A stretch of DNA of 64,000 nucleotides from Trochalopteron elliotii (Eukaryota > Chordata > Aves > Passeriformes > Leiothrichidae), in contig JANPWX010000162.1 in NCBI GenBank assembly GCA_024734555.1, positions 646,799-710,798 on the forward strand, given 5' to 3'. This document shows positions 36,301 through 49,369 of the stretch, piece after piece (the first letter of the stretch is position 1; every line of letters begins with the position of its first letter). Both the position numbers and the translations under genes were made by a program. The notes beneath the pieces are model-generated. The model was not told where the DNA came from and searched no databases. It saw nothing but the letters and a program-made list of their open reading frames with translations.

Positions 36301-37779
36301 GCTTTGGCTTGTGCTGTGCGGAGCAGGAGAGGCATTACTACAAATCTGTTGATGAAACCAGTGCACTGAAAAAGGGAAGATTCTCCTCTCATCTCCTGCC
36401 CCAGCAGTGCCAGCACCTGGCAGTGACTTTACAGGATGGCCACAGAGTCCCCAATACCCCAGCTGGCCCATGGTGACACCCAACACCTCCACTGAGGTGT
36501 CACAGGAGCTTGGCAAGGTTTCCTTTAGCAGCTCTTTCAGCCCACCAGGATTCCCTAATGGTTACAGCTGCTCTGGTAACATAAAAGTGATTTGTTCCAA
36601 GTCTGCAGATACAGAAACATTTTGCCTACCCCATTTTTCTTCTTGCCTGAGAGGCGGCCAGGCCAATACATCATCACCAGGTCTGCAAGTGGCATCACAG
36701 CCATAACTGATGTGTGAAAATGCTCTGAAATCCTCTGCCCGTGGCTCCAACCACAGGCTGGGGACTCTGAGTGTCCCTGCCCTGCCTGTTCCTGTGCCTG
36801 TCCAAGGCTCCTGCCACACAGGACAGAGCACAGGGCTCTCAGGGAGGGATCTGCCCAGCTCCCTCTGTGCTGAGCTGAGAGCTGGAATGCTGTGCTTTGG
36901 GAAGCCTGAAGGAGGGATTTGTAACGTGCCATATGCTGTCCCTTGGTAACCACACTCCAGCCACTCTTGCCTCCATCTGCGTCACGAGGCTCCCACCCTC
37001 CCTCCCCTTGCCTGTCCCTCCTTTCTCTCTCTCAGCTATTTACAGCCCCAGAAGCTCTTCCCAGCCACGGCTGCCTTTTCCCTGGGTTTGTAGAACCCTT
37101 TTGTGACAGGGTCCTTTTGCTGTCAGAGCCTCTCTTTGTCCCTGTCCCCGTGCTGGGGGTAGGGACCATCTCTGTGGTGGCTCTGCCTTGGGTGATCCCC
37201 GTCCTTCCCTTCTCCTCTGCTCCATGATCCCAGGGAGCAAACAGACACTGTGAGTGCACTGAACAGGACTGAATGCATGGCAGAAACAGTCTGATCTGAC
37301 ATCCAGGTGTGAGGTGACAAAACCTCAAGCAGCCAGCAGTGCCTGGCAGTGAATTGTGGTCCCACAGCTTGGTGGAGGGGGCTCAGCTTTGCCCACCTCC
37401 TTCCCAGTTACCTGCTCACTGGGCTGCTCCATCCCCAAGCACCTGGAGCCCCTCCTGCCAGCAGGCACCCACGGTGGGTCTGCTTTGTGCAAAATCAGTG
37501 TTAATATTAATGTCCATGGGTGCTGGGGTTGGCTCCTGCCACCTCAGCAGGAGGAGAGTCACAGCACCTGACTGGCCACCCCACAGTAGGTGTGTGGCTT
37601 TGGGTTGGATTAAAAGCACCTCCTGGAGCAGAAATCCCAAAAGCCCCTCTCAGAGCTGTGCAGGGAAATGGAGATGAAGCAGGGTCGCTGCAGCTGCAAA
37701 TCCCCCAGGGCCAGGGATGGGCTCCACGCTCTGGGAGAGAGAGGCAGGGAAACAAAAACTTCGGTCCCATAAAAAGTCG

Positions 37780-38110
37780 TAACATTCACCTTATAAAACA
37801 CACAAACTCAGTGATTTAAAAGGGGGAAAACTACTATTTGTTTCCAAATTTACAGGCAATAACACTTGATTTAGATCCCTGTCTGCCTCCTGTATAGACT
37901 GCAGTATAATTTAAAGGACAATAAAGTCTGAGGCCATAACACCATCACCACGATAAATCAGGCCAGCTACCACCACTCAGAACAGAAATTATTAATCTGG
38001 GTTCCAAATGATATGCCTGCATATTGCTTATTTGAGCTGTTTATGCAGCAAGCTGAGATAGCACTTTCCCTCGTTATTATTTTTTACTTTTGCAGTGAAA
38101 TACCATCTCC
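37780..38110. promoter_or_regulatory. Candidate conserved non-coding element (AT-rich)
   Basis: A long unique AT-rich stretch between a GC-rich region and the next LTR copy, with GAAATTATTAATCTGGG, CACGATAAATCAGGCC and GCTGTTTATGCAGC. It reads like ancient non-coding sequence rather than a repeat. Conservation was not tested. Confidence 0.3.
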
Positions 38111-38315
38111 TCCTACCAAGGGGGGCATTTATTACCCAGTATATATGGGGGCAGCCAAGTGTGTTGTGAGCATCCAGCATCAATAGGACTTCCCAGAGTC
38201 CACACTCTGCCTTTCTAGGGTGTTCTCAGTGCTGAGGGCACTAACTCATCCCCAGCCAGTGGTGTGCCCTGGGCAGGGCTGCCAACACTGCCACAGTTTG
38301 GGGAAAGGATGGAGC

Positions 38316-38750
38316 TGATGCCTTTTTTGGGCTTACCTAGAAACAGAGGCCAGACAAAGTTAAAAGAATAAAGCAGTATATATTTAATGAACAGCCTTCA
38401 GGTACATGAAGGGCAGATAAAGCCTCCCCCCAGGGGCTACACCCAAAATTGAAGATGATCACGAGGTTTTCAAACAGATATAAGTCTGGTCCATTTACAT
38501 ATCAGGGGTTAATCCTCCAATTACAGCTTCAGGTAATGAAGTAATTTACCTCCAGTTTGCTCCCCCCAATTCACTTTTATTTATACTTTTTGGGGCCTCA
38601 GGCTGTAGGGTGTCCTTGGATTTCAAGCCTAGAGGAATTGTTTTGTCTGACCAAAATGTGAAGACTAACTACACTTTGTATGGAGTTTTGAGCTATGCAC
38701 TAATGCAGTAAGGATTTGAAAAATATAAAAGCTAAAATCTTAAGGCATCA
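38316..38750 (-). mobile_element. Solo-LTR-like element, TGATGCC family, copy C (minus)
   Basis: Plus strand starts TGATGCCTTTTTTGGGC and ends CTTAAGGCATCA; 435 bp. It has the shared block CCAATTACAGCTTCAGGTAA and a reverse polyadenylation region TATTTAATGAACAGCC. Flanking tetramers gagc and ttgc match at two of four positions. It is in the sense orientation for GRIK3. Confidence 0.88.
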
Positions 38751-40748
38751 TTGCCACCCAGGGAGTCTATCTGCAGCCAGGGACCAGAGACCCAGCTCCC
38801 AGCAGCAGACAGTTCCTGTTGGAATGCTCAGGATCCCCAGACCTGTTTCTCCTCTCCCAGCTGTGGCACTTCTGGGAGGGCTCACAGATCCTGGAGGGTT
38901 TGTACCCATTGCACTTACAGACCATCAGTGAGTTTGGCAAAGAATGTTTACAACATTGACGGAATTCAAACTTTAAAAGTTCAAATTTGAGGGGATTTTT
39001 AATGCTACAGGGGAGGGAGGAAAGTCTGTTAAATTTTGAGGGAGAAAGCATGTATTTTCATGAAAAAGTGCAGAGGGGAGATTGCAGGAGGCTGAGCTCC
39101 CTCTTCATATCATTCCCCAGTAACTCAGCAATGGACTGAAAGTAGTGGGTTTTTTCTACTTTTTGGGACCTTTCAGACATCTTTACTGAGGCTTGATCGT
39201 GCAAGGTCCACCTTCCTCTAATAAAAAAATTCTTGGAATCATATTTTCTGTTCAGGAATGACGAGTCCAGCCTGGAGCAAAGACCACCCCACCAGGGGTC
39301 TTCATCTGAATGCAAACTATTATGAGCTTCGTGTTTAAAATTAGAAGAAGTGCCAACTCTCCTGAATTTGCAGGGATTTCCTGCGAGGAGGAAATGCTGC
39401 TGTCATAGGCAAACCCACTCACAGCTGCACTCAGGATTTTGTCTGCATTATCCAGGGATTAGCATCATTTTCATTTGTGGGAATGATCTGCTTTCATCTG
39501 GTGTAAAACATGAAGATGTTAACACGGATTTTAATATACTCCTCAGGACGGCTTAAAAATTAGTGTTTTTAATAAAGCACAATTTATTTGCTAAACAAAC
39601 AGCATTTAAAAAAAAATATTGCCACCTCCCACATTTTCTGCAAACCCCCTTCTGTCTGAAGCAAAGGGCTGCGAGTTACATTTGTACATCATGAAACATT
39701 CAGCACTGAAAAAGTCCCCAGGAATGCCTCCATCTGCTGCTAGCCTTCTCTTCAGCTAATTATTAAATATATCTGAACAGAAATAAATAATAGATTTCCT
39801 TTAAAGAACCAGAAGTAAAATTTAATGAGCATTTGGTGTTTTTCCCTCGGAAGCTGCAGTCCCTTAACACACCCTGAGCCACCCTGAACACCCACCCAGC
39901 ACATGAAGACTCCCTTTGGCCTCGTGATTTTGTTCCTTCTCCATTTGCCATCAAGCCCTTTTCCAAAGCCAGTTCTCAGCTAAAAAAAAAAAAGCCATTT
40001 TATGCCTATTTTAAGACCTCCTGCCCCTTAGGAAGGCCCCAGTTCTCCCCAGAACCTCAGCAAACCCAGACTGGAAGAGCTCCAGTTTCTTCCATCATTT
40101 CTCTTCCTGCTGAGTGAATTTCATGCCTTCACTGGAAGCTATATCCAGGAATAAGGGGGTTTTTCTGTTAACAAATCATCTCAAAATATGATGACCTTTC
40201 TTTCAAAATGTGATGTGCAGCATTAAGAATATTTATTTATATTGCATCACTTAATCCTGGAGGCAGGGCCAGGGCTGAGGCAGCAGTGCCAAACAGCCCA
40301 AAAGATCCTGGCCCTGTTTCTGTTGGTTTTTGAACTCCTTGGAAATCTTTACTGAGCACAAGGAGCCTGAAGTTCCTCTGGTGCTGCTTTGGTAGAGCAC
40401 AACAATGTTGGGTCTTGTGAGAGATGTGATTCAAAGCAATACCCCTCTGGAGTGTTCTATGGAAGAGGTTTTCTCTTCTTCCCTCACGTCAAAAATGTAG
40501 TGAAATTATTAAGAAACATGAAGGAATGACAGTGCTATACTGCAGATACAGAAAATGTGGAAGAAAGGATGAGAAAAATTTTATTTCCTCTCAGAGTAAT
40601 TATTGACACGACCCTAGAAATGTTGCCTGAAAATAACTCTGTGCTGAGGCGTGTGCCTGTGGGACCCACTGTCACCTCTATCCCACACCAGGCCAGGGTG
40701 TGTCAAGCCTGATTTTTGGGGTTCTTGTCCTCTTTGGCAATGCTGAGG

Positions 40749-41187
40749 TGATGCTTCATTGGGACAACCTAAAAACAGAGGCTAGGCAAAATTAAGGAGA
40801 TAAAAAGCAGTTCTATTTATTGAAGGGCTTCAGGTACGTTTAGGGCAGATGAAGCCCAAATCCCCCCGGGGCTACACCCAAAAATAGATGATAGGTCAAA
40901 GGCTTTCACACTTTCATCAGTTTGGTCCATTTGCATGTTGGGGGTTAATCTCCCAATTACAGCTTCAGGTAATGAAGTCATTTACCCCAAGTTTGTTCCC
41001 CCCAACTCACTTTTGTTTCCATCTCTCAGACCCTGAGGCAGTGAGGTGTCCTTGACTGCCAGGCCTGGAGAGGAATTGTTGTGTCTGACCAAAATGGGGA
41101 AGCAGCAGCTCACACTGTGTGTGGAGTTTAGAGTTATACCCTAAAGAACTGCAGGATTACAAATATATGAAGAATATAAAAGCATCA
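40749..41187 (-). mobile_element. Solo-LTR-like element, TGATGCC family, copy D (minus)
   Basis: Plus strand starts TGATGCTTCATTGGGAC and ends TATAAAAGCATCA; 439 bp. It is very close to copy B over the middle (for example CACACTGTGTGTGGAG). Flanking tetramers gagg and gaag match at three of four positions. It is in the sense orientation for GRIK3. Confidence 0.88.
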
Positions 41188-42981
41188 GAAGAACCACAGT
41201 GATGACGTGTCTGCCAGGAGACCTCCACCCCACAGGTCCCCACTGCAGCCCGTGGGAGGCAGGGCCTGCTGACACCATCCTTACACTCCACACTGGAACC
41301 TTTTCTCTCCTCTCACTGGAAGCAAAAGTGTCTCTAATAGTGCAAATTGCTGCAGAAGTGTTAATGAAACACATTGCAGCTGTAAAGTCAGAAGAAATCT
41401 GTTACTATAAACTGCGTTTCCATTTCCTTATTTCCAGTTAGACTCGGGGAGTCAAATGGGTCATGTTTGTGTATGTCTCATCAAGAAGAAAATTCACAGT
41501 TAAAACACCAAGAGGAAGAGTTGTTTAATTGTTAAATGTGCCTTTTTCTAGGGAAGAAATGGAAGGGTCTGGTTGGGATGGAGCTCTCTGTCTGTCTATA
41601 GATGCCTCATCAGTTGCTTTCTTTCCCCAAAATCCTAAATATTCCTGTTCTTAAATAAGGAACCTCTTCTAGAAATTATATATTCTTACCTCTAGGAAGA
41701 TTTTCTTAATCCATTATTTATATCCCATGTGTTTCATGTTTTAAGGTGGTTTTAAAAATCTACAGAAAGGCGTCTTGTTGATGACAAATGTTGAAGTTAA
41801 GTACAAATCCTGTTTGCAGCTTCTTCCCTTATGCCACAGGAACTTCCCGGGGAGGAAAAATGAAAGCTACAAATGTTAAGATAAAAGATCCCTATAAATA
41901 AGGTTTGATTCATCCTTCCATAATTTCTGGAAGAAATAAACTGAACTGTACCAAGCTCATGAGGTACCTGTACAACTGTACCTCTCCACGGGGCTTTCAG
42001 ATGAAATCCTAAAACACTTAAAATGTGTTTGTTTCTGGTAGAAACTGCAGGTCAGATGGTTGTAATGAAGCAGTTTTTTTCGGTTTATCACCTGGACAAA
42101 AACTGCTTTGATTTTAAGAAAATCCCATATTCCAGCTCTGCATGAACATGAACTGTGTGGTAAAACAGTTTGGGATCCCTCAGCAGGAAAGGTCTGCATG
42201 TGTGTCTGATCTCCCACCACCTGGTGCCAGTGGAAATGAAGCCTTTGTCTTCTCCCATGCTGGAATATCTCATTCCTTCTCACATCTGTTTTCCCCAAGT
42301 TATTCTAGATGACAGTGGGTTTAACATATATAACAGCAAGTGAAAATCTGATTTAAAATGCTTTCCATAAACTTTCTGTCAAAAAAAAAAATCAGCTCTG
42401 TCCCTTCCCATTGGCTTTTTGGTTTTCTTTGAGTTAATTGCAGAGTTGTCACTCAGGGTACAACAGGAGGAGACTGAGGCAGCAGCCAAAGGCTGTGAAT
42501 TATTCAGAAATGTGCATTTCTCCAGAGGACCCAGGTGAGGTCTGTTCATGCCCAAGACCTCAGAGGACCCAGAGAAAACTTGGGAGTTAGTGCAAGCCCT
42601 TCAAATCTCCCAGGCTGAGATGATGCTTTGTCCATTAGCAGGTCCCTGTACCTGTGCCCTGACAGCAACAGCCTGGACACACACACATGGCACTTCATGT
42701 ATATTTAAAAGCTGCTTCCCTGCATCTTTCCTCTTCCCCTGAGCCCAAACCCTCCTGGTGCTGCCCACCTTCCCCTGCTCAGCTTGGTCCTGCACCTGCC
42801 CTGCTCTAGGGCTCCACAGCTCAGCTCTGGAGGACAGTGTTGGTGGCTCTGGGGACACGGGAGAGGAGCTGTGGTGACCCACAGGGTCAGGGTCACCAAA
42901 CACACAACCCTGCCCAGCCCACTGCCACCTGCCAGTGCAGGATCCCACAATCACTGAGGTTGAAAAAGCTCCCCAAGACCA

Positions 42982-42982
42982 N
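42982..42982. other. Single ambiguous base
   Basis: One N at the left edge of a GA-rich minisatellite, probably an assembly artefact of the repeat. Confidence 0.95.
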
Positions 42983-42983
42983 A

Positions 42984-43160
42984 GGACGGAGAAGGGCAGG
43001 GACAGGAGAGGACCCGAGCAGGGACAGGAAGAAGAAGGGCAGGGAAGAGAGGGAGAAGGGAGGGACAGGAGGGAGAAGGGCAGGGACAGGAGTGGACCTG
43101 CGCAGGGACAGGAGAGGACCCGCGCAGAGACGGGAGGGAGAAGAACAAGGACAGGCGGAG
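42984..43160. repeat. Purine-rich GGGACAGGAG minisatellite
   Basis: Irregular tandem repetition of GGGCAGGGACAGGAG, GAGGACCCG and GGGAGAAGG words. The plus strand is nearly all purine. It opens long frames on the minus strand (SCPCxGPLLSLP repeats) that are not genes. Confidence 0.85.
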
Positions 43161-43300
43161 CCGCAGCTCCAGCCCGTTTCGGTGGCCGGGTTTGGGAAGG
43201 CTCCGAGCCGCATCTTTCACGGGTCACCTGCCGGAGCCGGGCAGGGCAGTGTTCCCTATTACCGCACAAACTCGCGCCTTGTGTCTTTGTTATGCTAATG
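43110..43300. promoter_or_regulatory. Small CpG-dense patch
   Basis: CpG dinucleotides cluster from GACCCGCGCAGAGACGGG to GTCCCAGCGCCGCACAATT, next to a purine-rich minisatellite on one side and an AT-rich unique stretch on the other. It may be a regulatory element. Confidence 0.3.
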
Positions 43301-43309
43301 TCCCAGCGC

Positions 43310-43600
43310 CGCACAATTTAAATAGCACTTCCAGAAAAATTAAGTATGTTCATTGACACAGTGAAATGTTTTCACCCTCCATGTAACCTTCACAGTTTCT
43401 GTACAAAATCTATCAGTCAGTAAACTATTCATCTGCGAATGCTTACCAATTATTATGCTAATGCATTACAATACATTACAGTGAATTCTTTTTAAATGCC
43501 AGGAAATGCAGCTGTCTGGCATCCTACCTCGCCTGTATTATGGAGCTATCAATAAACAGCAGAGCATTTGCAACTGGATTTTGACTGCTTTGTCAGAACT
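43310..43600. promoter_or_regulatory. Candidate conserved non-coding element (AT-rich)
   Basis: Unique AT-rich stretch with repeated octamer-like words (ATTATGCTAATGCATTAC, GCTATCAATAAACAG). It lacks any repeat seen elsewhere in the window and directly follows the CpG patch. Conservation was not tested. Confidence 0.35.
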
Positions 43601-45892
43601 CTGCAAAAAAAATTTCTTATCATTTAATATTACGAGCAAATTCTGGAATTAAAGTGGTGTAATGTATTCTTCAGGCAGGGGACCCAAGAATGGCACATCA
43701 CTAAAAAGATGAGGCTGTTGCAGGGTGTTCACTGAGCCAGGGTGTGCAGGGACATGGGGTGTGTGGGCTATGGGAGCCCAGGAATGTGCAGCATGCTTGG
43801 AGGTGTAACTGCTCCCCAAGTTTTTTGTCTTTTTGGACCTGAGTGCTATTAAAATTTTGACTAGCATATGTAGACTGCAAGTGCAGATACCAGGTTATAT
43901 ATGGAGTATGGCATATTAGTAGTTCACACTGAGATGATTCGTTCCCCACATCGTGGGAGCTGCTTCCAGGTACTGAAAGGAACTCTCTCTTTTGTTGCCT
44001 GAGAGAGGGAATATTCAATATTAATATAAATCTGGCAGTACTCTAAATCATCCAGGGATCATACGATAAAAATCCCAGTTTATTATCTAGAATTAATATT
44101 GCTTGTTGGAAAGATGAAATTGCTTAGTCTGTGTATTTTAGATTTCATTGCCTTTTTAGTGCCCTGCCTGTGCTGAGTGTGAGCAGAGCACTGAGCACCC
44201 AAGTTTGCATTCCCAGCAGCACTTTCTGTTCCCTTCCCTTCCCTGAGAACATGTGCCAATCCCCACCCAGCCCCTCACAGGGCTGTGCTGTGTAGGCTCC
44301 CAGAAATGTACGTACTTGGTATTTTTAAACATTTGCAATTGCATAATTCCTTAATGAATTCATTTATTCCTCCGTAGCATGACACAGAATATGGGAGAGA
44401 GGCTGAGCATACATTAGTGCCACAGAAACCTCCTGGGCTCTGAGGAGCCCTGACCACCAGGGTTTGGATCCCTGGAGAGCAGCAGCTGTGCTGTAGGACA
44501 AGCTAAGCCTGGCTGCACTCAGGGCTCTGTCAGATACAATAATCACATCCTCGAGGCAGAGAAAATCTCCATTTTCTCAGAGGAGGTAACCCCTGGGGCC
44601 TGGAGATGATGCCAGAGCCTGGTGTCCCACAGAGCTGAGTTGGCTGGGCTCAGAGCTGGCCTCCAGCTGGACCTGCCAGGCATTTCCTAGCTGGCAGGAG
44701 CTGGTGGACCTGGAGAGTAGAGCAGGAGCACTGGCACTGCCACATGAGCAAATCCCTCTGTAGGTACCAGCCCCACCATTCCAGCAGCTCTGCCTCCCCT
44801 CCAGGATGCCCAGCCCTGGGGCCTTTTGGTCCTCACCACTCCCAGGCCCTGGGATGCTCAGTTTTCTGCAACTTCAGACATTGTGGGCATTCTGCAGGAG
44901 CCCCTCTTGCCACCAGCCCCATGGCTCCAACCCTACCTCACCCTACAGATTACAGGGAGATGTCTCAGTGTAGGAGATGTTTGGGAGTTTTAAAGCAAAA
45001 ATGCAAAGTGAAAAAATGCAGCTGGAGGCATCCATCAAAACTTCCCTGCTTCCTCTGTTTGTCTTTTCTCAGAAGCTAATATCCATGAATTTGGTTATTA
45101 GAGTCATAATGTTTTAATTATTTCATTTAATACTCTAATTATCCCTTGTGATTAATCCTGACCATAGCAGGAATGTCTGTGAGTCTGGAAGGCATGTTCC
45201 AATGGCTTCTGCATTATGAATGTTAATTTGAGTTAACAAGTATGAGAGCCAGAGGAAAAGAAACCAAAGAGCATGAGGACTCTTTGCTTACAAGCTAGTT
45301 CAGGGCTTTTCCTGCCTGTTTTTGGTGGTAACTGGGCCAGCAGCCCCAGTTTCTGCTGGCATGGATCCCCTGACTGTGGTGTGGCATTGGGAATTCTGCC
45401 CACAGCTGGGGCAGGGAGGCAGAGGTGGCACAGACTTCTGACAGTCCCGTGTCCATGCCTTGTTTTGGCAGCACTGCCCTGTTCATCCCCTGTAAATGTC
45501 TTGCTGTTAATTTTCTTTGGGCAGAGTGTGAGCCCATGAGTGGCACCAATGTCCTCCTGCACCTCCCTGTTCCCCATTGCAGATGGATGTGGTGCAGAGC
45601 TTCACTTTGGCCAGTTGTTATTTCCAGGGCTGTTTCAGAGCTGTCTGATCCCGTCACTCTCCCAGCTCCCATTTTGCCAAGCTACAATGTCACACTCAGA
45701 GAGAAGTCCCTGAAATTTTTAACTTCCTTCAGTGTTGTTGTCAGCAGACCTGGTGTAGCCACAGCCAGGAACGGCAGAGCAAAAGCTTTTCCCTCATATC
45801 TGGAGGTCCCAGGACCTCTCACTTTGTGAGTGAGATAAGTATTGGCCACATACACAGAGATTTCTGCACACACCTTCCACTGCAGCTGAAAA

Positions 45893-46083
45893 ACTCCCTG
45901 TGGGTCGGCACAATGTCTGGCACTTTGGGTAGGACTTGCTGCAGGGGTAACCTGAGTCAAAAATCTCCCTTGTGGGTCAGCACAAGGTCTGGCACTTTGG
46001 GTAGAACCTGCTGCAGGGGTAACCTGAACCAAAAAACTCGCTGTGGGTGGGCACCAGGTCTGGCAACTTGGGCAGCTCCTGCA
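45893..46083. repeat. 71-72-bp minisatellite, about 2.7 units
   Basis: Units recur at TGGGTC positions 45901, 45973 and 46044, each carrying TCTGGCACTTTGGGTAG and GCTGCAGGGGTAACCTGA. Units differ by a few bases. Confidence 0.92.
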
Positions 46084-48342
46084 GTGGCAGCAGTGACCCC
46101 AGGCTGTGGGCTGTGCTCAGACAAGTGTGCATTCACACACACACCCAGCACACACGTGCCCTCACAAACCTCGTGTGCCCGTCTCCAGAGCTCCATTTGT
46201 GCCTTTGTGCACAGGGAAAAGAAACATGTGGGCAAAGGGAGTCGATGCTGCTGCCAGAGACCCGTGGGGCCAGGCTCTGGGATCCCTGGGGGAAGGTTTT
46301 GCCTCTCAGAGCTTTGAGCAGCATCGTGTCAAATACAGCCAGTGTTACTTCACGGGCTGAGACAGTGGCTGTGGACAAACTTCAGTTCAGAGTGCAGAAT
46401 GAGGGGGTAGGAAAGTTTCTGAGCTTGTCCCCTGTGTTCAGCAGTTGGACAGAGCCAGTTTGGCCCCTGTGACCATGTGCTTCATCTGGTGCCTGCATTG
46501 TCCCTCCTGCTCCACCTCCTCAGGGCCAAAGCAAAGGCTGCACAGGGTTTTCTTATATACACAAACTATGAGGCTGCAGGAAAGAGCCTTTCAGGGTGGG
46601 GAACCATGGTTGATTCCTGGTTTCTGTGTCCATCTGTCCAGAGAACTGCTTGCAAAGGGGGAAGGCTTTCACCTCACATGTCCTGAACAATGCAGGGCAA
46701 GAAGAATCCAAACTGGATGAGCACATCACTGCATGGAGAGATTTCTGGGGCCTTTACATTCCCATCACTAAAACAGCCAGTCTTTGAGGAATCAGGAATC
46801 CCAAAGATGGTGCTCCTGCAGTCAATACCTGAGGCTGTCTTGGAGCTCCAGTGTTCTCCTGTTCCCACTGGTGGTTTTTGGCTCCTACCCCCCTACCTGG
46901 TGAGACCTGAGCCCTGCAGGACCAGGTTCCTGCCCCACCTGGGGCTGAGCTGGACGGGGAGCCCTCACTCTCTGACATGCTACTGCTTAGAAACCATTGC
47001 TGCACATAGGGAAGGAAAAGTCCCTAGTGGGGAACTGTTTTTTGTTTCATCAGCTGCACAGTTCTGAATCCTTTTGCTTCATTTGTTTCCAAAATGAGCT
47101 GCATTGTTTTGCAAAGCAAGTTACCAGGGATAGACAAATTACCAAAATTTATTTTTCCTCCAAATAAAGGAACACCTGGCAGTGTCTGGCTTCCAGGGGT
47201 CTGCAAATGTTGTTCTTTAAATATTTCTTCATGTGCTTGCAGACGTTTGCACATCGACCTCCCCAGAGCTGGGAACTCCGGGAATGCAGGGATGGAGCAC
47301 AGTGTCTAATTTTAGGTACAGAAATGTGAAAGATTGAGCTAAATGTGGCAAAGCCTCCTGTACAGCCTGAGGTGGGAAGTGAGGCTCAGGAGAACCTCCT
47401 GAGGGATTCTCGTGCCCCTGGATGGCTGAGGGCAAACAGGGAATTGCCCCAGGGCTGTATTATAGATAGGAAAATGAATGTTACCTGGTTTCTTCTCTAC
47501 TAGCCCCTGACCCACACATTTGTCCTCGATTTAGTTCCCCTTGCAGTAAGCCCACAGCAACTGGATTTGCCACCCCTGCCCTGCTGGCTGCACTAAGGTT
47601 TCTGCACTCTTGCTGCTGCACATCTGCACACAGTGGGCTCCTGACCTTCCCCTCCCCCCTCCTGCAGCATTTCAGCTCCCCCAGATGGTTTCCAGAACAG
47701 CCCACAGCCGTGTCCTGCAGGACAGAGCTCCTGTGCCCCTTCCCAGTGATCCATGGAGAAGGTGGAGCTGTTCAGGCTGTGGTGCCTCCTGAGCATGGAC
47801 AGAGCCAGACAGAGATCCAGATGTTGAGCAGCTGCAGAGGCCACACATGGCCAGTGCAGGAGGCAGGCTGGTGGGAAGAGAATCTTCTGCAGGGGCACAC
47901 AGGTGGCTCCTAGTCCCTCCCAAGTTCTGTTCCACGTTCTCCAAAGCAGCTGCCCAGGATTGCCACCACACAATGGAGCTGCAGCCCTCAGCTGGCACAA
48001 AGATCATCCCAATTCCACTGAAAAGTTCACATCAGACAAAATAGCTCTGCTGGACTGTCTCAGCTCTCCTTGGGCTTGTGGGAGTGCTGCAGGAGCAGGG
48101 GAGGCTGGAGGAGGCACTTGCTGGGCTTCATGGGGCCGTTAAGGATGTGCTGTGCGGCACTCCCAAGGAAAGTGCTGATGGATGCTTTTCAGATGGAGCC
48201 AGTTTAGGTTCCCCAGAGGGAGAAAACCTCATCCTCTGTGAGCAGCAGCATCCCCTGGATTACACAGTAAGGCTGTGGGGTGGTTGCAGTAAGCAGCCAC
48301 AGTGAGGAACAGGCACAGTGGGTGCTGCACCCAGGGTCACCC

Positions 48343-48797
48343 TGATGCCTTGGGATTTTAGCTTTTATATTCTGTATAAATATATATATATATCTATATA
48401 CATATATATATAACTTCAAACTCCATATACAGAGTTAGCTGCTGCTCTCCCATTTTGGTCAACACAACAATTCCTCTCCAGGCCTGGGAATCAAGGACAC
48501 CTCACTGCCTCAGGCCCTGAGAGATGGAAACAAAAGTGAGTTGGGGGGAGCAAACTTGGGGTAAATTACTTCGTTACCTGAAGCTGTAATTGGAAGATTA
48601 ACCCCCAATCTGCAAATGGACCAAACTGATAAAAGTGTGAAAACCTTTGACCCATCATCTATTTTTGGGTGTAGCCCCTTTGGGGGGGACTTCACTTGCC
48701 TGAAATGTACCTGCAGGCCCTTCAATAAATAGAACTGCATTTTTATCTCCTTAATTTTGTCTGGCCTCTGTTTTTAGGTAGTCCCAGAAAAGCCTCA
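48343..48797 (+). mobile_element. Solo-LTR-like element, TGATGCC family, copy E (plus)
   Basis: Starts TGATGCCTTGGGATTTTAG and ends CCCAGAAAAGCCTCA; 455 bp. It includes a TA-rich run near 48380-48412, the shared block TACCTGAAGCTGTAATTGGA, the polyadenylation signal TTCAATAAATAG and CTGGCCTCTGTTTTTAGG. Flanking tetramers accc and cccc match at three of four. Antisense to GRIK3. Confidence 0.88.
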
Positions 48798-49369
48798 CCC
48801 CACCACAGTCTCCTCCTGCAGTCACCCTCCCTGCAGACAGCTGCTCACACCTTGCTCAGAGCCCAGTGGAGGAGCTGCACCCTGGGCACATGAAGGAAAC
48901 GCTCCCAGGGGAGTTTTCCCCATCCTGCTCTGGGGCAGGACATACAGGTGACATGGGGTACACCCAGCTGGAGCTGGAGGAGCTGGGGATCCTGGCAGTG
49001 CCCAGGCAGGAGCTGCCCCACAGCCTGGCCATGCCCTCGTTTGATTAACGAGCGCATGAACTCGTTAATGAACTCGGCTCCAGCATGAGCCCTGTGTACA
49101 GACAGGCAGTCTTGGGAAAGCCAAGTCCCCTTTTCTGTGTCTCTGGCAGCCAATTCCTCATTTCCAGAGCGACAGTCTGTTCCTAATTTGGCCAGTCAGG
49201 GGTTGTTGAAGGAAATAATGCAGCGATGTCCTCCCAGAGGGAGTCTCAGAAACAATATTCTAAGACACAAGAGAAAATTAATGCAACAGTGTAATGTTTA
49301 CCAGCCCCTGTCACTGCCCATGCTTGAAGGACTGACTATTATCACCTGGTCAATAACAAGATCTTTCTC

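Noticed and set aside
42601..43314. 237-codon minus-strand frame with SCPCSGPLLSLP repeats
   Set aside because: It is translation of the purine-rich minisatellite and spans an N; no domain seen.
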